From the NCBI GenBank assembly GCA_005884765.1, contig VAZV01000215.1, positions 1-33,992 on the forward strand: a stretch of 33,992 nucleotides of DNA, read 5' to 3'. This DNA is from Alphaproteobacteria bacterium. GTDB taxonomy: Bacteria > Pseudomonadota > Alphaproteobacteria > Rhizobiales > Xanthobacteraceae. Below are positions 1-7,395 of this stretch, piece after piece. The position numbers were made by a program, and so were the translations under genes. Position 1 is the first letter of the stretch. The number at the start of each line of letters is the position of its first letter. A model generated the notes under the pieces. It worked only from the letters and a program-made list of their open reading frames with translations, was not told the DNA's origin and made no database searches.

Positions 1-459
1 GGCTCGCCTTGCCGAGGAAGCCGGTGCGGAATTGTTTGAATACCTGGTCGGTATTGACGAGGATCCGGAAGAAGCGACGCACCGCGTCCGGATCGTAGGA
101 CGCGTGGTTTGTATCTTGCGAGAATTTGATCGGTGCCGGCAACTCGTTCGGGGTCTCATTGATGGCGACGTCGATGCCGAGTTCGGCAAGTGCCGCCATG
201 GTCGCCGCGTAGAAACTTGCAACGGATTTTCCAGCCAGGCCAAACTGATCCGAAACGCGCGCCTGCCGTCGGGAATCGGCGAGGTCGTCAATCCTCGCGC
301 CGTGACGTAGAGCGTGACGTGCCAGGAGTGATTCAGCCATGCCGTGCGCACGAGACGAATCTTGCCGATGATCTGGGTCCACAGATGCAGGGTTTCGCAA
401 GTGTCGCGCCAGGCTGCGGTCGGCAACTCCGGCCAGGATACTCCATGAGAATTACTCAT
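1..459 (-). pseudogene. DUF5996 family protein, frameshifted and cut by window edge
   Basis: Read from the ATG at 459, the N-terminus (MSNSHGVSWPELPTAAWRDT, then TLHLWTQIIGKIRLV and NHSWHVTLYVTARGLTTSPI) matches the start of DUF5996 proteins as I know them. After about residue 70 (near base 240-260) this frame turns into Arg/Ser/Pro-rich nonsense. The next family block, VASFYAATMAALAELGIDVA followed by NETPNELPAPIKF and FKQFRTGFLGKAS, continues in another minus-strand frame to base 1. Relative to family members about 20 residues between the two blocks are missing, so the lesion is a small deletion whose length is not a multiple of three. The function of DUF5996 is not known. The 3' end lies outside the window. 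Confidence is high for the family and for the frame change; a sequencing error is possible but would not explain the missing residues. Confidence 0.75.
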
Positions 460-745
460 GCACCACCATACACATTGTCATCGGCATTTTCCCGGACATT
501 TTCCTGAAACAAAAAGGCCCGTCACAATCCGGCCCGGTCTTTATAGGCGAACTCGAGGAAGATTGGCGATGCGCGCTATTTCGTTTTAGCGGCGCTCGCG
601 CGAGCGCGTAACCATCACGAATTGGTGCTTTCCGGGCAGCCGCGCCGTCCGCGGGACGCGCGGAAGAGGCTGCGGCAGTACCAGCGTCGCGCAATGGCCT
701 CGATCGGATTGCGTGCCAGTTGATAGAAAACAGAATTTCGAGCAT
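452..745 (-). CDS. doubtful small ORF
   Basis: An ATG at 745 preceded by a purine-rich GACGAGAGA stretch opens a 97-codon frame beginning MLEILFSINWHAIRSRPLRD. The first 20 residues look protein-like, but the rest is Ala/Arg/Ser-rich and the C-terminus (KMPMTMCMVVHE) does not. It overlaps the DUF5996 start by 8 bases. It may be the 5' remnant of a short real gene whose end was lost, or no gene at all. I do not recognise a family. Nothing else is visible in the 460-814 gap. Confidence 0.2.
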   Translation of the reverse strand: MLEILFSINWHAIRSRPLRDAGTAAASSARPADGAAARKAPIRDGYALARAPLKRNSAHRQSSSSSPIKTGPDCDGPFCFRKMSGKMPMTMCMVVHE

Positions 746-814
746 GGTGAGTCTCTCGTCCCTCACCGATAAATGGGACGGCGTTCCGCAAGGAGAATGC
801 CGCCCCGCATCGCA

Positions 815-1414
815 TCAGCCATGCAGTTTGATGGCGGTCTCCGCAATCACGCGTCCCTGGTAGCGAGCACCCGCGAGCTCGTTCGCGCTCGGCTGGCGGC
901 TGCCGTCGCCGCCGGCGATCGTGGTGGCGCCATAGGGCGAGCCGCCGGTGACCTCGTCGAGCTTCATCTGGCCGGCAAAGCCGTAGTTCAGGCCGACGAC
1001 CGTCATGCCAAAGTGCAACAGGTTGGTGATGAGCGAGAACAGCGTGGTCTCCTGGCCGCCATGCTGGGTCGCGGTCGAGGTGAAGGCGCCGCCGACCTTG
1101 CCGTGCAGCGCGCCTTTCATCCAGAGGCCACCGGCCTGGTCGAGGAAGTTCGCCATCTGCGATGACATCCGGCCGAACCGGGTGCCGGTGCCGACGATGA
1201 TGGCGTCGTAGTTGGCGAGCTCATCGATTTTCGCCACGGGCGCTGCCTGGTCGAGCTTATAGTGCGACGCCTTTGCGACCTCTGCCGGCACCAGCTCGGG
1301 CACGCGCTTGATGTCGACGGTGGCGCCGGCTTCGCGCGCGCCCTCGGCAACAGCATTTGCCATCGTCTCGATGTGACCGTAGGCGGAATAATACAGAACG
1401 AGAACTTTCGTCAT
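815..1414 (-). CDS. wrbA: NAD(P)H:quinone oxidoreductase, WrbA type
   Basis: A 199-residue flavodoxin-fold protein, the usual WrbA length. The FMN phosphate loop is at residues 8-20 (YYSAYGHIETMAN), GTGTRFGRMSSQMANF is at 75-90, and the TATQHGGQETT motif at 114-124 is diagnostic for WrbA. The family binds FMN, forms tetramers and reduces quinones by two electrons, which avoids semiquinone radicals. The start is the ATG at 1414, just after GGAGACCAAA; an upstream extension would run into the palindromic repeat. It is the last of three minus-strand genes (SDR, pirin, WrbA) that face a LysR regulator. All three families are linked to quinone or electrophile stress, so joint regulation is plausible, although the repeat between pirin and wrbA may separate the transcripts. 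Confidence 0.93.
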   Translation of the reverse strand: MTKVLVLYYSAYGHIETMANAVAEGAREAGATVDIKRVPELVPAEVAKASHYKLDQAAPVAKIDELANYDAIIVGTGTRFGRMSSQMANFLDQAGGLWMKGALHGKVGGAFTSTATQHGGQETTLFSLITNLLHFGMTVVGLNYGFAGQMKLDEVTGGSPYGATTIAGGDGSRQPSANELAGARYQGRVIAETAIKLHG

Positions 1415-1452
1415 TTTGGTCTCCGTGTGAGTTGGATTTGACGGTTGAAATT

Positions 1453-1606
1453 CGTCATGCCTGGCCTTGCCGTCTTCGCTAAAGCTACGCCGGCCGAGCA
1501 AGTTTGCGGCCCGACGAAGCCTTGGCGGAGACGGGTGCCGGGCATCCACGTCTTCCTTTCCTTGGCGCGAAAGACGTGGATGGCCGGGACGAGCCCGGCC
1601 ATGACG
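1453..1606. repeat. RIME-like palindromic intergenic repeat
   Basis: The element is bounded by CGTCATG (1453-1459) and CATGACG (1600-1606). Inside, ATCCACGTCTT (about 1543) pairs with AAGACGTGGAT (about 1571), and the end reads CCGGGACGAGCCCGGCCATG. This pattern is a common dispersed intergenic element of Bradyrhizobium and Rhodopseudomonas. A related copy lies at 17454-17546 and a partial arm lies inside the guanidine hydrolase gene. It fills the gap between pirin and wrbA. Confidence 0.75.
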
Positions 1607-1619
1607 ATCGGGGAAATGC

Positions 1620-2318
1620 TTACGCCGCGTCGACCAGCACCAGTTCGGAATCTTCCAGTGCGGTGATCTTCAGCCTCGCCTCATCACGGATCGCGGCGCC
1701 GTCGCGGGCATTGACGACGACGCCGTTGACCTCGACCGCGCCTGCCGCCGGCACCAGATAGAGATTGCGGGTTTTCTCGGGTGCGTATTCGGCGCTTTCG
1801 CCGGCCTTCAGCGTGGTGGCGAGCACCCGCGCATCGGCACGGATCGGCAGCGCGTCAGTGTCGCCTGCGATGCCGCTCGCAATGGTGACAAGCCTGCCGG
1901 AGCGATCCGACTTCGGGAACGGTTTTGCGCCCCAGGTCGGCTGGCCGCCTTGTGTCACCGGCTCGATCCAGATCTGGAAGATCTTGGTCTTGGTCGGCTC
2001 GAGATTGTATTCGGAGTGACGGATGCCGCTGCCGGCGCTCATCACCTGGACATCGCCTGCTTCCGTCCGGCCCTTGTTGCCAAGGCTGTCCTGGTGGGTG
2101 ATCGCGCCTTCGCGGACATAAGTGATGATTTCCATGTTGGCGTGGGGATGCGCGGGAAAGCCGGTGTTTGCGGCGATCTCGTCGTCATTCCAGACCCGCA
2201 AGGCACCATGGCCCATATTGCCGGAGTCATAATAGCCGCCGAACGAGAAGTGATGCTTTGCTTTCAGCCAGCCGTGATCGGCGCCGCCGAGTTTCGCAAA
2301 GGGTCTAAGTTCAATCAT
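1620..2318 (-). CDS. pirin family protein
   Basis: A 232-residue bicupin of the pirin family. The metal-site pattern of the N-terminal cupin is present: H57 and H59 in FPAHPHANMEIITY, and H101 and E103 in SAGSGIRHSEYN. Bacterial pirins of this class (YhhW-like) have quercetin 2,3-dioxygenase activity in vitro or act as redox-sensing regulators; the substrate here is unknown. The ATG at 2318 follows AGGAAATATCCC. The gene lies 70 bases downstream of the SDR gene on the same strand and probably shares its transcript. Pirin genes commonly sit beside LysR regulators and quinone reductases, as here. Confidence 0.92.
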   Translation of the reverse strand: MIELRPFAKLGGADHGWLKAKHHFSFGGYYDSGNMGHGALRVWNDDEIAANTGFPAHPHANMEIITYVREGAITHQDSLGNKGRTEAGDVQVMSAGSGIRHSEYNLEPTKTKIFQIWIEPVTQGGQPTWGAKPFPKSDRSGRLVTIASGIAGDTDALPIRADARVLATTLKAGESAEYAPEKTRNLYLVPAAGAVEVNGVVVNARDGAAIRDEARLKITALEDSELVLVDAA

Positions 2319-2388
2319 GGGATATTTCCTTTGTTTGAATTTGTTGGGCGCCGGGCGCGATACGCCCGGCGTCGCCTGAGCCGTTGGA

Positions 2389-3138
2389 TTACGCGCCAAA
2401 GCCGCCATCGACATTGAGCACGGTGCCAGTCACGAAGGAGGCGGCGGGGCTTGCGAGGAAGACCACGCCGGCGGCGATTTCCTCCGGAGTGCCGTAGCGC
2501 TGCAGCGCGTGCTGGGTGCGCTGGGCTTCGGCGAGCTCGCCGTCCTTCGGGTTCATGTCGGTATCGATCGAACCCGGTTGCAGGACGTTGACGGTGATGC
2601 CGCGTGGGCCAAGGTCGCGTGCCGCGCCTTTGGTATAGCCGACGATCGCAGCCTTGGTGGCGGCATAGTCGGCAAGCCCCGGAAACGACGCGCGCGTGGC
2701 GATGCCTGAACCGATGGTGACGATGCGGCCGCCTTCGCCCATCAGCTTCGATGCCGAGCGGATCGCCGTGACGACGCCATGGATATTGATCGCGTCCTGG
2801 CGGGCGAGCGCTGCGGTATCGGCATTGGCATCATCGACGGGGGCGCCGGCGATGACGCCGGCGTTGTTGACGAGGATGTCGAGCCGGCCGAACTGTTTTG
2901 CCACGTCCTTCACCAGTTGCTCGACTTCGACGGAGGAGGCCTGGTCGGCCTTGAAGGCGCGCGCCTTCACGCCCTTGGCTTTCAACTCCGCAACGACCGC
3001 TTCGGCCTTCTCGGGGGAAGCGACATAGCTGATCGCGACATCGGCGCCTTCATCGGCCAGTGCCCGGGCACTCGCCGCGCCGATACCGCGCGAGCCGCCG
3101 GTAACGAGGGCAACCTTGCCTGAGAGTTTCTTGGTCAT
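2389..3138 (-). CDS. SDR family NAD(P)-dependent oxidoreductase
   Basis: A 249-residue classical short-chain dehydrogenase/reductase. The cofactor loop TGGSRGIG is at 13-20, NNAG at 91-94, the catalytic Ser at 144 (IGSG), and YxxxK is Y158-K162. PGSIDTDMN is the usual active-site lid segment, and the C-terminus VLNVDGGFGA is typical. The acidic/basic pattern after the glycine loop does not decide between NADH and NADPH. The ATG at 3138 is preceded by GGAGAAATCC. It is the first gene after a 116-base divergent intergenic region shared with the LysR gene, so it is the most likely target of that regulator. The substrate cannot be read from sequence. Confidence 0.93.
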   Translation of the reverse strand: MTKKLSGKVALVTGGSRGIGAASARALADEGADVAISYVASPEKAEAVVAELKAKGVKARAFKADQASSVEVEQLVKDVAKQFGRLDILVNNAGVIAGAPVDDANADTAALARQDAINIHGVVTAIRSASKLMGEGGRIVTIGSGIATRASFPGLADYAATKAAIVGYTKGAARDLGPRGITVNVLQPGSIDTDMNPKDGELAEAQRTQHALQRYGTPEEIAAGVVFLASPAASFVTGTVLNVDGGFGA

Positions 3139-3211
3139 TGGATTTCTCCATTGCTCGAATTCCACGAGCTCTGGATATGCTTCCCGGCTTGGGATAGAAA
3201 TAGAAACTGAA

Positions 3212-3226
3212 GAAACTCATTGTTTC
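3212..3226. promoter_or_regulatory. candidate LysR operator (GAAAC-N5-GTTTC)
   Basis: A perfect dyad, GAAAC-TCATT-GTTTC, lies in the 116-base divergent gap between the SDR gene and the LysR gene. LysR-type regulators usually bind interrupted dyads in such gaps to activate the divergent target and repress themselves. The assignment is by position and symmetry only. Confidence 0.4.
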
Positions 3227-3254
3227 CCAAAGTAAGCTATTTGTGGAAAGCATC

Positions 3255-4169
3255 ATGGCGAAACTTCCGGATTTCGAAGCGTTGGCGATCTTCGCAAAGG
3301 TCGTGGAATTGCGGTCGTTTGTGGCGGCGGCGACGGAGCTTGCGCTGTCCAAGGCCACGGTCTCGAAGGCGGTCAGCCGGCTTGAAGAGCGGCTTGGGGC
3401 GCGGCTGTTCAACCGCACCTCGCGGCGGCTGGCGCTGACCGATGCGGGGCAAAAATTGTCCGCGCGCGCCCAGCGTCTTTTGGCCGAGGGCGAGGCGCTC
3501 GAGAACGAGGCGCTGGCGCAATCGGTGACGCCGCGCGGGCTGGTGCGGCTCGCGGTGCCGATGACCTTCGGGGTGAAAGCAGTGGCGCCGCTATTGCCGG
3601 AGTTCCTCAAAACCTATCCGGAAGTGTCGATCGACCTTCACCTCAGCGATGCGACCGTCGATCTGATCGGCGAAGGGTTCGACGCCGGTCTGCGCATCGC
3701 CCGGTTACCGGATTCCTCGCTGATCGCGCGGCGGCTCTGCGCCATGCCGCGCTACACCGTGGCGGCGCCGTCGTATCTGAAGCGCCACGGCCGGCCGACG
3801 CATCCGATGCATCTCGCCGAGCACAGGTGTTTTGGCTATGCCTATCTCTCGACCGCCGGCGTCTGGCACTACACCAATGCGGCGGGCGAGCAGGCGAGCG
3901 TGCGACCGGCCGGGCAATTGCGCGTCAACAACGGCGAGGCGGTGATGCCGGCGCTGATCGCAGGCCTCGGCATCGCCGATCTGCCGGACTTCATCGTCGG
4001 CGACGCCATCGCGTCGGGCGAGGTCGAGGTGATCCTCAAGGGCTGGAAGCAGCCCGAAGGCGCCGTGCACCTGGTGACGCCACCCGGCGGCCCGCGGCCG
4101 GCGCGTGTCGAGGTGCTGGCGGATTTTCTCACCATGCACTTTGCGAAAGGCAAGAAGCGGAATTCGTAG
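3255..4169 (+). CDS. LysR family transcriptional regulator
   Basis: A 304-residue LTTR. The N-terminal winged helix-turn-helix spans about residues 5-65 (FEALAIFAKVVELRSF, then SKATVSKAVSRLEERLGARL and NRTSRRLALTDAG). The rest is a periplasmic-binding-protein-like effector domain (RLAVPMTFG, then LPEFLKTYPEVSIDLHLSD). This pattern is typical of the AaeR/DmlR/PecT-like subgroup that controls redox and aromatic genes. I chose the ATG at 3255 because GGAAAG ends 4 bases upstream; a GTG at 3243 would add four residues. It is transcribed away from the SDR-pirin-wrbA group, which it probably controls. Its TAG stop is the first part of the flanking REP palindrome, so the transposase-linked repeat begins exactly at the gene end. 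Confidence 0.93.
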   Translation: MAKLPDFEALAIFAKVVELRSFVAAATELALSKATVSKAVSRLEERLGARLFNRTSRRLALTDAGQKLSARAQRLLAEGEALENEALAQSVTPRGLVRLAVPMTFGVKAVAPLLPEFLKTYPEVSIDLHLSDATVDLIGEGFDAGLRIARLPDSSLIARRLCAMPRYTVAAPSYLKRHGRPTHPMHLAEHRCFGYAYLSTAGVWHYTNAAGEQASVRPAGQLRVNNGEAVMPALIAGLGIADLPDFIVGDAIASGEVEVILKGWKQPEGAVHLVTPPGGPRPARVEVLADFLTMHFAKGKKRNS

Positions 4170-4206
4170 GGTGGGCAAAGGCGCGTCAGCGCCGTGCCCA
4201 CCATCA
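4165..4206 (+). repeat. left REP palindrome of the REPtron
   Basis: The outer arms GGTGGGCA (4170-4177) and TGCCCACC (4195-4202) enclose an inner stem GGCGC (4180-4184) / GCGCC (4189-4193). The unit begins CGTAGG, which contains the LysR stop codon. It is the inverted partner of the copy at 4757-4799; the two differ mainly in the loop. Confidence 0.9.
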
Positions 4207-4228
4207 TTCGGCGTGATAAGAATGCGCC

Positions 4229-4756
4229 ATGTCGCAGAATCGTCGGGCAAAAGCCCAAGGCAGCGTTTTCTTTTTCACCGTTGTGCTTGCCGATCGGTCA
4301 AGCCTTCTGCTTGCCGACCAGATCGATCGTTTGCGCCAAGTTTATCGGTCCGTCCAAAATGGTCGGCCATTTGAAACGATCGCAATCTGCATCTTACCCG
4401 ACCATATCCACGCCGTTTGGGCGTTGCCCGAGGATGATGCGGATTTTTCCACTCGTTGGAGTTTGATCAAGAGCGGCTTTTCACGAGGACTCGACGCACA
4501 GAAGCGCTCAGCGAGCAAGATTATGAAACGAGAGAAGGGCATCTGGCAACGCCGCTATTGGGAGCATGCGATTCGCGACGAAGCGGATCTCGAGCGCCAT
4601 ATCGATTACATCCATTTCAATCCGGTGAAGCATGGGCACGTCACGCGGGTAGTCGATTGGCCGCACAGCAGCTTTCACCGTTTTGTCCAACGAGGCGAGC
4701 TCGCTATCGATTGGGGAGGAGATATGAAGGATATTCAAGGTGCGTTCGGCGAATGA
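4229..4756 (+). CDS. REP-associated tyrosine transposase (RAYT)
   Basis: A 175-residue Y1-type HUH transposase-like protein. The HUH histidines are H59 and H61 in LPDHIHAVWAL. GIWQRRYWEHAIRD (104-117) is the RAYT signature, and the catalytic Tyr is Y127 in HIDYIHFNPVKHG. These enzymes cleave and join single-stranded REP DNA and are usually single-copy, domesticated genes rather than self-copying insertion sequences. All catalytic residues are present and the frame is intact. The TGA stop (4754-4756) abuts the right REP. Inverted REP copies on both sides match the REPtron layout. No strong Shine-Dalgarno is seen before the ATG at 4229, which suggests low expression. Confidence 0.93.
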   Translation: MSQNRRAKAQGSVFFFTVVLADRSSLLLADQIDRLRQVYRSVQNGRPFETIAICILPDHIHAVWALPEDDADFSTRWSLIKSGFSRGLDAQKRSASKIMKREKGIWQRRYWEHAIRDEADLERHIDYIHFNPVKHGHVTRVVDWPHSSFHRFVQRGELAIDWGGDMKDIQGAFGE

Positions 4757-4799
4757 ATGGTGGGCACGGCGCGAAGGGCGCGCCTTTGCCCACCCTACG
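4757..4799 (-). repeat. right REP palindrome of the REPtron
   Basis: GGTGGGCA (4759-4766) and TGCCCACC (4787-4794) form the outer stem, with GGCGC/GCGCC-type inner pairing and a GAAGG loop. The unit ends CCCTACG. Its reverse complement equals the left REP except for the loop (GAAGGG here, a three-base loop there). Confidence 0.9.
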
Positions 4800-4927
4800 G
4801 TTCTGAAGAACTTATTCACATTTTGTTGTGCGGTCCGAACCTTCCACAGCCTCATTTATTGGGAGCTGTGTCGAATGGCGCGCGGAACCGGTGCGCCAGC
4901 CAAAGCCCAAAAGAAAGGACGCCCGGC

Positions 4928-5266
4928 ATGCGAACGCAACGCATTGTGCTGAGCCTTGTGGTCATGATCGTGGGCGGTATCGCTGCCGCCGGTCCTGCGC
5001 TTTCCGAGGAATATCATGGAACCTACGAGCAGCAGATGGCCTGCACGCCGGACGTTTGGCGTCTGTGCTTCGACCAGATACCGGACGCCAACCGGATCAC
5101 GGCGTGCCTGCGGCAAAACACGGCGCAGCTCTCGGGGCCGTGCCGTTCGGTGTTCGAATCCAGTGACAGTGCGCACGAACAGGCTCCGCCGAGGCGGCGC
5201 AATAATCAACCCAATAATCCGCCTCGGACTTACGACAACCAATATCGATACAACCAATACCAATAG
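4928..5266 (+). CDS. secreted cysteine-containing hypothetical protein
   Basis: A 112-residue protein with a Sec signal peptide (RTQRIVLSLVVMIVGGIAAA, cleaved near AGPALSEE). The short mature domain has four Cys: ACTPDVWRLCF, ITACLRQN and SGPCRSVF. It resembles the cysteine-rich repeat proteins common in Bradyrhizobium, where two disulfides probably form. The tail is Asn/Pro/Gln/Tyr-rich and probably disordered. The ATG at 4928 follows AGAAAGGAC; longer frames starting upstream would be read through the REP. It is a single-gene unit facing the ybaK-like gene, 5 bases apart at their ends. Function unknown. Confidence 0.8.
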   Translation: MRTQRIVLSLVVMIVGGIAAAGPALSEEYHGTYEQQMACTPDVWRLCFDQIPDANRITACLRQNTAQLSGPCRSVFESSDSAHEQAPPRRRNNQPNNPPRTYDNQYRYNQYQ

Positions 5267-5271
5267 CCCGT

Positions 5272-5748
5272 TCAAGCGCTACTCGCGGAGACCTCGCACA
5301 CATCGATCCATTCCGCCCTGACCAATTCGGCCAAGCGCGACGGCGCGATGCGCACCGCGCTATGGGTGGAGCCTGCGGCCGGCACCACCATGTCGAACGC
5401 CTGCAGCGACACATCGCAGTAGATCGGCAGCGGCGTCTTCAGGCCGAACGGGCAGACGCCGCCGACCTCGTGACCGGTGATCGCGGCGACCTCCTCGAGG
5501 CCGAGCATCTTCGGCTTGCCCTTGAACAGCGCCTTCACCTTCTTGTTGTCCATCCGCGAGGCGCCGCTGGTGACGATCAGCACGACGCGCTCGCCAAGGC
5601 GAAGCGATAGCGTTTTCGCGATCCTCGCCGGTTCGACGCCGTAGGCTTGCGCGGCGAGCTTCACCGTCGCCGAACTCTGCGGCGACAGGATCACGGTGAT
5701 GTCGGGGGCTTTTTCGGCAAAAAACGCGCGGACCGATTCAAGACTCAT
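5272..5748 (-). CDS. YbaK/EbsC family aminoacyl-tRNA deacylase-like protein
   Basis: A 158-residue YbaK/ProX-fold protein. Recognisable segments are TVKLAAQAYGVEPARIAKTL, the SGASRMDNKKVKALF block, and ITGHEVGGVCPFGL, which forms the editing-domain pocket of this family. Members hydrolyse mischarged aminoacyl-tRNAs, for example Cys-tRNAPro or Ala-tRNAPro; the exact specificity is not readable. The ATG at 5748 directly follows the TGA of the haloacid dehalogenase gene (5749-5751), so translation is probably coupled. It is the last gene of the three-gene operon hydrolase, dehalogenase, ybaK. Confidence 0.9.
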   Translation of the reverse strand: MSLESVRAFFAEKAPDITVILSPQSSATVKLAAQAYGVEPARIAKTLSLRLGERVVLIVTSGASRMDNKKVKALFKGKPKMLGLEEVAAITGHEVGGVCPFGLKTPLPIYCDVSLQAFDMVVPAAGSTHSAVRIAPSRLAELVRAEWIDVCEVSASSA

Positions 5749-6495
5749 TCAAGACCCGTAGCTGGCAACAACTTTCGGCAAATCCGACAGCGCACGGATG
5801 CGGTGATCGGGGGCAACGTCGAGCTCGTCCATCTGCGTCCTGATCGCCTTGAACATCGTGAGCGGGGAGACCAGCCCGCTTTCGACGCAGGCCAGCGCCA
5901 TGGCCTGCGGCGTCACCCGCTCGATCCAGGCGACGTTGAGGCCGAACGCCTTGGCGCCGCAGGCATCCCACGGGTTCGACGAGACGAACAGCACGTCGAC
6001 GGGCCGCACGCCAAGCGTGGTCTCGATCAGGCTATACGTGTCGGGGCTGGGCTTGAAGACCTCTTTGGCATCGACGCTGATGGTGGCATCGAGGTGGCGA
6101 TCGAGACCGCTGTTTGCCACCAGCGCGTTGAGCATGTCGGTCGAGCCGTTGGAGAGGATCGCGAGCTTGCGGTCCTTCATCGCCGAGAGCGCGGCGATCG
6201 CATCCGAATAGAGATCGAGATGCAGGTACCGGTCCATGATGCGTTCAAAGGTGGCGCTGTCATATGGCAGCGCGAGGATCCGAAGCGTGTAGGCGAGCGA
6301 CTGGCGCGTGATCACCGAAAAGTCCCGGTAGCGTCCCATCAGCGAGCGCAGCCAGGTATATTCGAGCTGCTTGATGCGCCACACTTGCGTGATGATCTCG
6401 CCGTAGCCGGGAAATGCCTGTTCGGTGACGGCAGCAACCGACTGCACGTCGTAAAGCGTGCCGTAGGCGTCGAATACAACGGCTTTGATGGTCAT
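5749..6495 (-). CDS. haloacid dehalogenase, type II (L-2-haloacid dehalogenase)
   Basis: A 248-residue HAD-superfamily enzyme. The nucleophile is Asp9 in VVFDAYGTLYD. LAILSNGS supplies the motif II Ser, KEVFKPSP the motif III Lys, and FVSSNPWDACGAKAFG is the Ser-Ser-Asn-x-Trp-Asp signature of type II L-2-haloacid dehalogenases. The reaction is hydrolysis of L-2-haloalkanoates to D-2-hydroxyacids; natural substrates in soil bacteria are often unknown. It overlaps the upstream hydrolase by ATGA (6492-6495) and abuts ybaK. Product hydroxyacids could feed the glycolate/lactate genes elsewhere in the window, but that link is inference only. Confidence 0.92.
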   Translation of the reverse strand: MTIKAVVFDAYGTLYDVQSVAAVTEQAFPGYGEIITQVWRIKQLEYTWLRSLMGRYRDFSVITRQSLAYTLRILALPYDSATFERIMDRYLHLDLYSDAIAALSAMKDRKLAILSNGSTDMLNALVANSGLDRHLDATISVDAKEVFKPSPDTYSLIETTLGVRPVDVLFVSSNPWDACGAKAFGLNVAWIERVTPQAMALACVESGLVSPLTMFKAIRTQMDELDVAPDHRIRALSDLPKVVASYGS

Positions 6496-7343
6496 TTGGT
6501 CGGCTCTTTCGCTCGCTCCGATCCGCCGAGCGTCGCATACAGGAATTCGCGCAAGGCGTCGACCGACCGCTCCGCGGCGGATTGGTTGAATTCGAGATGA
6601 TGCCCGAAATATTCGACGGACTTGTCAAGCGCGGCGACGTCGAAGGCATGATAGGCGCCGGGATAGACAACGAGCCGAATTGGCACGCCGTCACCCTTGC
6701 GCCGCGAGATGCCCCAATCGTCCCGGCCCTCCGCCAGGTTGCGGCATTCCACTGCGGGCGTCCAATCGTCGAGTTCGCCGACCAGGATCAGCGTCGTCAC
6801 GGTCATGTCGTCCTTGAAGCCGAGGCAGGGTGGATAGAAGGCGACCGCGGCGCGGAACTTGTAGCGCGAGGTCTGCTCGACAATGCCGCGCTCGACCGAG
6901 GTGAGCGCGAGCCAGCCGCCTTGCGAAAACCCCAACACCGCAACGCGTGCGGGATCGACGGATGGCTGCTGCACCAGAAAATCGAGCGCGCGGTAAGCGT
7001 CAAAGGCGAGATTGACCGGCGCGCCGCTGGTGCAGGTGTTGTCGATGCCGCGCGGTCCAAAACTGTCGACCGTGAGCGTCACATAGCCCCACGACGCGAT
7101 CCGCTTGCCCCAGCGCTGGTCGAGCCGCCGCCAATTGCCGTTGCAGCCATGCAGCAGCACGACCGCTGCCGAAGCCTCCGCGCGATCAGCCTGCCTCAGA
7201 TAGCCCTGCAGCGGCGCCTTGCTGGCAAGCGGGTTCTCGAGTTCGACGACGAAAGCAGCAGGCTGAGGCGGTGCCGCGGCGCATGGGATCGCGCATGCGA
7301 TCATAAGGACCGGGACGAGTATCGCGGCTGCGAAAGGCTTCAT
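6492..7343 (-). CDS. exported dienelactone hydrolase family protein
   Basis: A 283-residue alpha/beta hydrolase with a Sec signal peptide (residues 1-24, ending AIPCAAA). The nucleophile is S140 in VLGFSQGGW, the acid is D192 or D193 in GELDDWTP, and the His is H232 in GAYHAFD. The oxyanion region is VVLLHGCNGNW. The family includes dienelactone hydrolases and assorted esterases; export to the periplasm argues against a role in the cytoplasmic catechol pathway. It is the first gene of an operon with the haloacid dehalogenase (4-base overlap) and ybaK. The substrate is unknown. Confidence 0.88.
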   Translation of the reverse strand: MKPFAAAILVPVLMIACAIPCAAAPPQPAAFVVELENPLASKAPLQGYLRQADRAEASAAVVLLHGCNGNWRRLDQRWGKRIASWGYVTLTVDSFGPRGIDNTCTSGAPVNLAFDAYRALDFLVQQPSVDPARVAVLGFSQGGWLALTSVERGIVEQTSRYKFRAAVAFYPPCLGFKDDMTVTTLILVGELDDWTPAVECRNLAEGRDDWGISRRKGDGVPIRLVVYPGAYHAFDVAALDKSVEYFGHHLEFNQSAAERSVDALREFLYATLGGSERAKEPTK

Positions 7344-7395
7344 GGCGAACCACCGTCTCGCCCGAGGCTACACGTCTGCGCGTTTGCCGGCTACC

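Noticed and set aside
4229..4756. Autonomous insertion sequence
   Set aside because: RAYT genes flanked by REPs are usually single and non-self-copying; there are no IS200/605-type full ends or second gene.
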